This document shows, one piece after another, positions 15,344-22,355 of a DNA stretch of 56,489 nt. Location of the stretch: NCBI GenBank assembly GCA_002722845.1, contig PBND01000066.1:1-56489 (forward strand), written 5' to 3'. The position numbers and the translations under genes were made by a program. The first letter of the stretch is position 1. Every line of letters begins with the position of its first letter. The stretch is from Myxococcales bacterium (lineage in GTDB: Bacteria > Myxococcota > UBA4151). The notes under the pieces were generated by a model. The model had not been told where the DNA came from. It was given only the letters and a program-made list of their open reading frames with translations, and did not search any database.

Positions 15344-17473
15344 CTAGAGGAGCCCGATACGGCCCAGAGGCTGGACGTTGAGATCGGGACTCAACTCTTG
15401 AAAGCTGAGTACGTCCACCTCGGGAAATTCCAACTCCACCAACTTCCGGACGAAACGTCGAACGTCCTGGGCCGTCAACAGGACGGGCCGCTGGGCCGTC
15501 GGGCTGCGGTGGCTTAAGTCCTTGCGCATGGCAGCGAGGATCTCTTGGGTGATCTCAGGCTCTAGCGCCAAAAAGGAGCCGGAAGCATTGTGCTGAATAC
15601 TCGAACGGACAGTTTCCTCGATTTGATTGTCCAGCAGGTAAACCACCAAGGTGTCCGATCCTCGGGCCGCTTGGTGGCTGATGGCCCGCCTGAGGCTCGA
15701 ACGGACCTGTTCGGTCAGTTGAACCCCATCGGTTTCCACCGGACCCCACTCGGCGAGGGTCTGCAGCACGGTGCGCAGATCGCGAACCGAGACGCCTTCC
15801 TCAACCAAGCGCCGGAGAATATCGGTCAACTGAAATAGACTGACGGCTTTCGGGACGGTCTCTTTCACCAATGCCGGATAGAACTTCTCCACCTGGTCCA
15901 GCATTTCTTGGACCTCTTGGATGCCAACGAACTCGGGAGCATTGCGACGCAGCACCGCGGACACGTGGAGGACCAGATACCCGGGGACGTCCCAACAGGT
16001 GACCCCCGCGCTCTCGGCCAACATGCGGTCACTTGCATCGATCCAGGACGCTTCCGCCGAAGTGGCTGGATTCTCAGCACTGCGGGCCTCGATGCCCAAC
16101 AAGCGCATCCGCTCAGGCACCTCGTTCGCAAGGACCCGGTCCGGCTCCACCGCGCCTCGAGCCACAGGGACTTCATTCACCATGATCACGTAGGAAGCAG
16201 GCCCCAAGGGTGCCCCACGAACCCGCACGCCAGGGAAACGGACGCCCAACTCGTAAAAGAGACCATCCCGCATCATGGGGATGTATTCGGCGAGAAAGGC
16301 TGCGCCCGTTTCACTGTCGTCGACAAAGGGTACCAAGTCTTCGGAGACCTCGAGGACGATGGGCGTGACGGCCTGAAGCATTTGGTCGCTCCGGCCCGCC
16401 TGGGCTTCCATCTTCCGAGCCTCCTGGACCACTTCGGTCTCCGCGGAAGCCGGTCTTTCCTCCTCCGCAATGGGATGTTCGGTCCCCCGCTTCAAATTGT
16501 AAGCGATCAGGCCCACGACCACGGCTAGGACGAGGAAGGGAAGCACCGGTAGCCCAGGGACGATCGCAAGCACCAAGAGGAACCCTGCGGCGATCATGAA
16601 GGCTTTGTGCTCGCTCAGGATCTGCCCTGCGATGTCCTCACCGAGATTTCGGTCCTCCTCCTCGCTGGAGACACGGGTCACGACGATGCCGGCGGTCACC
16701 GAGATCAGGAGGGCGGGGATCTGGCTCACGAGGCCATCGCCAATGGTCAGCAGGGAGTAAACCTGGACAGCCTCCTCACCGGTCATTCCTCGCTGCCAAA
16801 CACCGATGATCATCCCGGCAACAATGTTGATGATCGTGATCACAATCCCAGCGATGGCATCGCCTTTGACGAACTTCATGGCGCCGTCCATCGCGCCGAA
16901 GAGTTGACTCTCTCGATTCAGTTCGTTGCGCCGCCTGCGGGCTTCATCGATATCAAAAGCTCCTGCGCGCAGATCAGCGTCGATGCTCATCTGTTTGCCC
17001 GGCATCGCATCCAGGGTGAACCGGGCAGCGACCTCAGCCACCCGCTCCGAGCCCTTGGCGATCACCAAGAACTGGATCAGGGTGAGCACCAGAAAGATCA
17101 CGGCACCCACCACAAAGTTCCCCGCAACAACAAAGTCACCGAAGGATTTAATGACCTCACCGGCTTGGGCCTTCAGGAGGATGAGGCGGGTTGAACTGAC
17201 ATTCAAAGCCAGCCGAAACAGGGTGGTCACAAGGAGAATGGTTGGGAACGCGGCCAGGCGCAGTGCGTTGGGCACATAGACGGCAACCAAAAGCAGCGTC
17301 AGAGCGATCGAAATATTGAGAACGAGGAGCAGATCGAGAAGGAAGAAGGGTAGCGGGATGATCATCATCCCGACCACGGAAACGATCAGCCCGGCCAGCA
17401 AGACGTCGCTGAAGCGGTTCAGTTGCCGCAGTAAGAGGCCGGAGCGCAGGCTCAGAAGAACTCGTTTCAGCAA
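15344..17473 (-). CDS. sctV: type III secretion export gate protein SctV (FlhA/EscV family)
   Basis: 709 residues from TTG at 17473, chosen because GGAGGG lies just upstream; an earlier TTG at 17503 adds ten residues. About eight membrane helices occupy the first ~320 residues (FSDVLLAGLIVSVVGMMIIP onward). The family signature is RFTLDAMPGKQMSIDADLRA, and the secretion-specific ESQLFGAMDGAMKFVKGDA supports SctV rather than flagellar FlhA. The C-terminal ~370 residues form the cytosolic ring domain (FHIPEP superfamily C-terminus), including VPFVDDSETGAAFLAEYIP and the end VDVLSFQELSPDLNVQPLG. SctV forms the nonameric export gate of an injectisome. No other secretion component is within 15 kb on either side, so it is detached from a usual cluster. 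Sequence looks intact. Confidence 0.93.
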   Translation of the reverse strand: MLKRVLLSLRSGLLLRQLNRFSDVLLAGLIVSVVGMMIIPLPFFLLDLLLVLNISIALTLLLVAVYVPNALRLAAFPTILLVTTLFRLALNVSSTRLILLKAQAGEVIKSFGDFVVAGNFVVGAVIFLVLTLIQFLVIAKGSERVAEVAARFTLDAMPGKQMSIDADLRAGAFDIDEARRRRNELNRESQLFGAMDGAMKFVKGDAIAGIVITIINIVAGMIIGVWQRGMTGEEAVQVYSLLTIGDGLVSQIPALLISVTAGIVVTRVSSEEEDRNLGEDIAGQILSEHKAFMIAAGFLLVLAIVPGLPVLPFLVLAVVVGLIAYNLKRGTEHPIAEEERPASAETEVVQEARKMEAQAGRSDQMLQAVTPIVLEVSEDLVPFVDDSETGAAFLAEYIPMMRDGLFYELGVRFPGVRVRGAPLGPASYVIMVNEVPVARGAVEPDRVLANEVPERMRLLGIEARSAENPATSAEASWIDASDRMLAESAGVTCWDVPGYLVLHVSAVLRRNAPEFVGIQEVQEMLDQVEKFYPALVKETVPKAVSLFQLTDILRRLVEEGVSVRDLRTVLQTLAEWGPVETDGVQLTEQVRSSLRRAISHQAARGSDTLVVYLLDNQIEETVRSSIQHNASGSFLALEPEITQEILAAMRKDLSHRSPTAQRPVLLTAQDVRRFVRKLVELEFPEVDVLSFQELSPDLNVQPLGRIGLL

Positions 17474-17533
17474 TTGCCCTCCACGCCTGAGGGTGGGTAG
17501 CAATAAAGCTGGGCCGGGGGGAAGCCTTGGGGC

Positions 17534-19723
17534 TTAGACTTCTTCGATGCCGTAATGCTTCTCTGGTGAATAGCTGCCGTAGCGCCCATACGTGCCGTAG
17601 TAGGCACCGTACTTCCCGTAACCATAGCGGTGATAGTAGCCGTACAATCCGCCAGCGAGGACATGGGCGTTGAAGACCATGCCAAGGAGGTTAACCTTCG
17701 CCTGGTTCAGTTTCTGCGAGCAGTGGCGGATGTCCGCCTTCGTGGTCCGTCGGTGTCGCACCACCAGCAGGAGCCCATCCGTTTGATTGCCCAACACCAC
17801 CGCATCCGTCACAAGGTTCACGGGCGGGGTGTCAAAGACCACCATATCGTATTGCTCGAGGAGGTGGTCCCGAACATTTCGGAAGGCCTGGGAATGGAGC
17901 AACTCCGCGGGGTTGGGTGGGTGTTTTCCGGCGGGGAGGATGTCGAGATTATCGATCCCAGTGGGCTTGCAGACCTCCTCGGCCGTGACCGTACTCGCCA
18001 GCAGGTCCGCCATCCCGGCTTTGCCTTTCAGGCCAAAGATTCGGTGCAAGCGACCCCGCCGTAAGTCCGTGTCCACGAGCAGCACTCGACTCTCGGACTG
18101 GGCCAACGTGATGCCGATGCTCACCGCCGTAAAGGTCTTGCCATCGGCCGGAGATGGGCTGGAGACCGCCAAGGTTCGTAGCGGGCGGTCAACATTCATG
18201 AACAATAGGTTTGAACGAATGGAGCGATACTGCTCCGCCATGGTGGAGCGGGACTGAAGGCCAACCGTCAACTCCGGCGGATCCGATGGCTTACGGAGCA
18301 TATTCACCACACCAAGACAGGTGGTGCCCGCGATCCGTTCAACCTGCTCCACACTTTGGACAGCCGTCTGGGTCAGCTCAACAAGGATACCCAGGGCAAC
18401 GGAGAAGAGAAATGCCAGTCCCCCGCCCATCAGGATATAGATCAACTTGAAGGGCCCCACGGGAATCGACGGAATGGCCGCACGGTCGAGAATCTCTACA
18501 TTATTGGTTTCGAGGCGCAGGGCCATACCAGTGGCGAGCAACTGGTCTCGCACCGACTCACGGAGCTTGTTGAGCCCCTGGCGCTCATCGACGAGTCGCT
18601 GGTAGTCCAAGGTGAGGCCCGACAACTCAATGACCGATTCCTTGGCACGGGCGATACGACCACGAAAGCTCTGCTCTTCCCGCCCGAGACCATCACGTTC
18701 AGTTCGAAGATGCGCGATATGGTCATCCACCAACGTTCTCTGTTCGGCCAGATGGGCCATCACTTTGTTTTCGAGTTCCTGAATCGACGGATGGTTACCG
18801 TGATAATGGGCCCGCTCCCGGGCCAGCACGGCGCGGGCCGCGGCTAGGTTTTGGCGGACGTTCAACAAGGCGGTCGAACCACTCTTCTTATCTGCGATCA
18901 CCGCGGCAACTCGAGCACCGCCCTCAAGGGATTCAAGCCCCCTGATTCGCTCTTCGAGGGCCACCTTCCGGATTTGGACCTCATCCATGGCCTGGTTCAA
19001 ACGGGCCAATGTCTCCCACTGAAGGGTACGGCTGTTCTCGATGTCCTTCGACAAAATGCCATTGGTTTCGCGAAAGTCAGCAATCTCCTTGTCCACTCGG
19101 TCTAACTCGCCCGTCAGGCGTTTATCTTCAGCCTTCAGATAGCGCTCTGCGCCGGCTTCCGCTGAGGTGCGACGGGTGGCGGCCCGGCCCACATACTCCT
19201 CGGCAAAACTATTGACGATTTCCGCTGCCAGAGCCGGATTCCGGTGCCGATAAGTGACGTCGATGGCTCGAGCAAATCGCTCTCGACTCACGGCTAGATT
19301 CGAGCCGAGGACATTGAGCGTCACCCGGTGGAGGTCTGCATCCTCCTTGAGGGGGCCCAGGCTCTCGAGCCACACCTTACGGTTCATCAGATCAAGAGCG
19401 ACTGCGACACGACGGGCCAAATCCTCGGAAAGTAGGATCTGCTGCTGCGTCGCAAAGAACTCTCGGGTGTTGTAGGTCGAGTAGTTGCGACTGTTGTCAT
19501 CCCGCCGCTCGGTCTCCTTCAAGACGCTGCGGGCATTCACCTCCGCCAGCACGCTGGTCTTCGCCTCGTAGATCGGCGGGATGCGGCGCACATAAACAAA
19601 GCCCATACCAGCACCCAGAAGGGAGGCCATCACAATGGGAAGCATCCAGCGACCGGTCAGTTCCGACAGCTGGGTATCTTGCTTCTGCTGTTGATCCTTG
19701 CCCGCTGGCTCTTCGACGGCCAT
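17534..19723 (-). CDS. polysaccharide co-polymerase/tyrosine autokinase (Wzc/BY-kinase)
   Basis: 729 residues from ATG at 19723 with TAGGAG upstream. An N-terminal Wzz-type chain-length domain has one helix at about 25-45 (LPIVMASLLGAGMGFVYVRR), a long coiled-coil periplasmic part, and a second helix after PVGPFKLIYILMGGG. The cytosolic kinase has a Walker A-like SSPSPADGKTFTAV, Walker A' VLLVDTDLRRG and Walker B YDMVVFDTPPVN. The C-terminus is a dense tyrosine cluster (GGLYGYYHRYGYGKYGAYYG and onward, more than ten Tyr), the autophosphorylation site. Such proteins control polymerisation and export of capsule or exopolysaccharide. No glycosyltransferase or Wza gene is adjacent, so the polysaccharide locus is elsewhere. 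It diverges from the CPBP protease across only 36 bases. Confidence 0.93.
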   Translation of the reverse strand: MAVEEPAGKDQQQKQDTQLSELTGRWMLPIVMASLLGAGMGFVYVRRIPPIYEAKTSVLAEVNARSVLKETERRDDNSRNYSTYNTREFFATQQQILLSEDLARRVAVALDLMNRKVWLESLGPLKEDADLHRVTLNVLGSNLAVSRERFARAIDVTYRHRNPALAAEIVNSFAEEYVGRAATRRTSAEAGAERYLKAEDKRLTGELDRVDKEIADFRETNGILSKDIENSRTLQWETLARLNQAMDEVQIRKVALEERIRGLESLEGGARVAAVIADKKSGSTALLNVRQNLAAARAVLARERAHYHGNHPSIQELENKVMAHLAEQRTLVDDHIAHLRTERDGLGREEQSFRGRIARAKESVIELSGLTLDYQRLVDERQGLNKLRESVRDQLLATGMALRLETNNVEILDRAAIPSIPVGPFKLIYILMGGGLAFLFSVALGILVELTQTAVQSVEQVERIAGTTCLGVVNMLRKPSDPPELTVGLQSRSTMAEQYRSIRSNLLFMNVDRPLRTLAVSSPSPADGKTFTAVSIGITLAQSESRVLLVDTDLRRGRLHRIFGLKGKAGMADLLASTVTAEEVCKPTGIDNLDILPAGKHPPNPAELLHSQAFRNVRDHLLEQYDMVVFDTPPVNLVTDAVVLGNQTDGLLLVVRHRRTTKADIRHCSQKLNQAKVNLLGMVFNAHVLAGGLYGYYHRYGYGKYGAYYGTYGRYGSYSPEKHYGIEEV

Positions 19724-19759
19724 TGAAACTCCTACGCCCCTCAGGAACATGGTCCCATA

Positions 19760-20539
19760 ATGCAGTCGTCCTCGCCACTCAATGGAAACCGCACCGAACC
19801 CATCTGTGAGGTTGGACACCGAGAGACTTTGGACGACGAGCGACCCAGGGCCATCCGTAACGGTGTGGCCGTAACGCTATTTATCGGTCTCTCCAAACAT
19901 TTGGCGGTGTTCTCAATTCTCCAGCCGCTGGTCGGTTTGGCAGCGGCCGCCGTGCAACTCTTCATCCCCCTCCGGGAGGCAGATCGCAGCCCATTGGGTG
20001 ATGACGGTATTGGTTACCGGCTCGACGGCATCGCTCGAGACCTGCTCTGGGCAGCCGCATTCTTCCTGCTGACAGCCATCCCATTTTGGTTTCTCCACGA
20101 GTATTGGTGGGCCTGGGTACAGAACCGGGTGCCGGGCCAATCATCGCTGGCGATTCCGGCTGGCGACCTGAGTGTCTGGCTGCAAGTTGCCAGCCCAACG
20201 CTTGATTTGGTGGAGTTGGTGCTGATCCACTTTCTTGCGGTCGCCCTGCCCGAGGAACTCTTTTATCGAGGCTACCTCCAACCCAGACTCTGTAGTCGCT
20301 TCCGTGACCACGCCTTGGCTTGGGGATTCCGCTGGAACCATGGCATCGCGCTCACCGCGGCACTGTTTGCCCTCGCCCACTTTATCGGTGAGTACAATCC
20401 AGCCCGACTAGGCCCCTTTTTCCCGGCCCTTCTCTTCGGCCTGCTGCGCCGGCGGTCGGGGGGCATCGGGGGTGCCGTCTTCCTCCACGGCATGTATAAT
20501 GTGCTGGGCGCCCTACTTTTTGCAGGCATGCTGGAATAA
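19760..20539 (+). CDS. CPBP-family intramembrane protease (CAAX-protease-like), candidate MYXO-CTERM processing enzyme
   Basis: 259 residues from ATG at 19760. The first ~35 residues are hydrophilic and the start lies close to the divergent kinase, so a start near 19829 is possible. All three CPBP/ABI catalytic motifs are present within membrane helices: EELFYR (EExxxR, in PEELFYRGYLQPRL), FALAH (FxxxH), and HGMYN (HxxxN). These residues form the metal-independent glutamate protease site of the Rce1-like fold. In Myxococcota, CPBP proteins called myxosortases are proposed to process MYXO-CTERM tails. The window contains a MYXO-CTERM protein (30047-32785), and this gene sits beside a Wzc-like kinase, which recalls exosortase-polysaccharide neighbourhoods. 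The substrate link is inference. It precedes the ECF sigma operon by 45 bases. Confidence 0.85.
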   Translation: MQSSSPLNGNRTEPICEVGHRETLDDERPRAIRNGVAVTLFIGLSKHLAVFSILQPLVGLAAAAVQLFIPLREADRSPLGDDGIGYRLDGIARDLLWAAAFFLLTAIPFWFLHEYWWAWVQNRVPGQSSLAIPAGDLSVWLQVASPTLDLVELVLIHFLAVALPEELFYRGYLQPRLCSRFRDHALAWGFRWNHGIALTAALFALAHFIGEYNPARLGPFFPALLFGLLRRRSGGIGGAVFLHGMYNVLGALLFAGMLE

Positions 20540-20584
20540 GTTCGCGCACCCGCCCGTTGGGCATACAAGGACGGGGGAGTTTCC

Positions 20585-21193
20585 ATGTTAAGGATCTTCG
20601 ATACCAAGCGCCGCCGGTTTGAGCGAGAGGCTCTCGAGCACCTCAACGCGCTCTTTGGCCATGCCTTGCGTTTGACTCGAAATAATGAGCAGGCAGAAGA
20701 CCTGGTTCAAGACACACTTCTGAAAGCCTTCAAGAACTTCGACTCCTTCAAAGAGGGAACCAACGCGAAGGCCTGGCTCATTCGGATTCTGACGAACACC
20801 TACATTAACGGTTACCGCCGCAATCAGGTGGCGAACCGGGCCCTAACTCAGCATGGCGGCGGCTTCCTCAACGACAGGGTTTCCGGCTCGATGGGCAAGG
20901 GCGGCGCGAAGGGCATGACCGATGCGGTGATGGATCGCTTCATTCGCGACGAATTGGTGGAAGCCGTCAACGAACTGCCGGACAACTTTCGCGACGTGGT
21001 GATCCTGGCTGATGTGGAAGAGTTGAGTTATCGAGAAATTGCGGATGCACTGGAGATCCCCATCGGCACGGTCATGTCCAGACTCCATCGGGGCCGACGC
21101 CTCCTCCGGGAGGCCCTCAGCGAGTTTGCCCACAGCCTGGAAGACTCAGGGTTGACCATTCTCGACCCCCACCGTCGGCAGCGCCATGGTTGA
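20585..21193 (+). CDS. ECF-type RNA polymerase sigma factor
   Basis: 202 residues from ATG at 20585, with a purine-rich GGGGGAG upstream. Region sigma-2 is clear ([20 protein letters not shown], then [17 protein letters not shown]). Region sigma-4 is also clear ([20 protein letters not shown], then [20 protein letters not shown]). A ~45-residue linker rich in Gly, Lys and Met separates them. This resembles the RpoE/SigR-type ECF groups that are paired with zinc-motif anti-sigma factors. The stop overlaps the start of just such a gene (ATGGTTGA), forming a sigma/anti-sigma pair. No ECF-type autoregulatory promoter could be recognised in the 45 bases upstream. Confidence 0.94.
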   Translation: MLRIFDTKRRRFEREALEHLNALFGHALRLTRNNEQAEDLVQDTLLKAFKNFDSFKEGTNAKAWLIRILTNTYINGYRRNQVANRALTQHGGGFLNDRVSGSMGKGGAKGMTDAVMDRFIRDELVEAVNELPDNFRDVVILADVEELSYREIADALEIPIGTVMSRLHRGRRLLREALSEFAHSLEDSGLTILDPHRRQRHG

Positions 21194-21926
21194 ACCGACG
21201 GTCGACTGCGAGAGCTTTCGAGCCCAGTCAGAACTCCTCCTGACCGGCTCGCTCTCCGACGAAGAGCGCACCACGCTCATGGCCCACGCCCAGGTCTGTC
21301 TGGATTGTGGGCTCATCCTCCGGGCCGACGATCGCCTACGCCATGGTTTGCGAAGGCGATGGGATACCCCGAAGGCCCCCCGTCGCCTACGGCGCCGGAT
21401 GCGCCGGCGATGGGCTCTTCAGCGAGGCCTGCGCACGGCCGGCGCCATCGCGAGCGTCGGAGCCATTGGCGCCATTGCGCTCCTGTTGATGCCGGAACGC
21501 CAAGACGCCATCGAGCCCCTCCTCTCTGAAACCCTAGCCATTCATCAGGGGCTGGAAGATCTTCCCCACGACCTTGCCGAGGAGCCTACGGAGCGCGTCG
21601 AGCGCTTCGTCAGCAAGCAGTTGGGGCAAATCGTGAATTTGCCCCACCCCCCGGAACTTGGTCGCAGTCTATCGGCCCGGGTGCACCGAGGCCCGACGGG
21701 CGCACCGGCGGCAGTGATTACCTATGGCGGTGGGCCTCGGCGCATCACCGTCCTCGCCGTCTCTGAAAACGATGACCTCGAAGAGGACTTGCCCGAACCC
21801 GTTGTCCGAGAAGTGAACGGTAAGGAAGTGCTGATCTGGAAGAAGGACGGCACGGTATTTTCAGCGACTGGAGCTGACGGACGAGCCCCCAACCCCTTCG
21901 TGAAGATGGTCGGCTACAGTCCCTGA
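21186..21926 (+). CDS. membrane anti-sigma factor with zinc-binding (ZAS-type) N-terminus
   Basis: 246 residues; the start overlaps the sigma factor by eight bases. Residues 1-50 form an anti-sigma domain with the HxxxCxxC zinc signature ([11 protein letters not shown]) preceded by a Cys-containing helix ([14 protein letters not shown]). A very basic stretch ([14 protein letters not shown]) leads to one transmembrane helix at about 85-105 ([20 protein letters not shown]). The C-terminal ~140 residues are periplasmic, with alternating strands (ISARVHRG-like, [20 protein letters not shown]). Family role: holds the ECF sigma factor at the membrane until a redox or envelope signal releases it. 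The sensor domain is not one I recognise. Confidence 0.88.
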   Translation: MVEPTVDCESFRAQSELLLTGSLSDEERTTLMAHAQVCLDCGLILRADDRLRHGLRRRWDTPKAPRRLRRRMRRRWALQRGLRTAGAIASVGAIGAIALLLMPERQDAIEPLLSETLAIHQGLEDLPHDLAEEPTERVERFVSKQLGQIVNLPHPPELGRSLSARVHRGPTGAPAAVITYGGGPRRITVLAVSENDDLEEDLPEPVVREVNGKEVLIWKKDGTVFSATGADGRAPNPFVKMVGYSP

Positions 21927-21977
21927 GTGACACAGACGAACTAGACCCGGCCTAGGACCTTGGGCTAAGCCCGGGCC

Positions 21978-22355
21978 ATGGATGCCCTCCACCTCCTGAT
22001 CTATCTCGACGACCCCTCCCCCTGGCAGGAGTTCATCGCCGACCTAGAAGCCGGCGGCGCCACCTGCCGCTTGATCTCCGATCATCCCTCCCTGGTGGCG
22101 GCCGCGGCAGATGCGGGCCCTGAAGACGTTATCGTGGTCGGTCAGGACCGGGTCGAGGACGAGGCTTTGGCCAAGCTCGGGCTACCTGTTTACGGCATCG
22201 AAGAGCTCGCTGCCGAGATGGGGGGGAGTCTGGTGGACCCCTTCGCACCACCGAGTCGGGCCGAAGACAGCGTGCTGGACAAGGTGGACAAGCAACTGGA
22301 CCGCCTCGAAGCCGTGGTCCGAGACTTGGAAGCACGGCGTTCCCGCTCCACCTAA
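21978..22355 (+). CDS. small hypothetical protein with C-terminal coiled coil
   Basis: 125 residues. The first ~80 alternate strand and helix (LHLLIYLDDPSPWQEFIADL, then EDVIVVGQDRVEDEALAKLG), suggesting a small alpha/beta Rossmann-like or receiver-like fold without recognisable catalytic residues. The last ~30 residues (VLDKVDKQLDRLEAVVRDLE) are a strong amphipathic coiled coil. No SD is evident before the ATG at 21978. It lies 51 bases after the anti-sigma gene, so it may be the third gene of that operon. It is convergent with and overlaps by four bases the PEGA gene at 22352. Codon usage resembles its neighbours. The family is not recognised. Confidence 0.65.
   Translation: MDALHLLIYLDDPSPWQEFIADLEAGGATCRLISDHPSLVAAAADAGPEDVIVVGQDRVEDEALAKLGLPVYGIEELAAEMGGSLVDPFAPPSRAEDSVLDKVDKQLDRLEAVVRDLEARRSRST

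Noticed and set aside
15344-17473. Flagellar FlhA
   Set aside because: The ESQLFGAMDGAMKFVKGDA segment fits the injectisome SctV rather than FlhA, and no flagellar genes are near.
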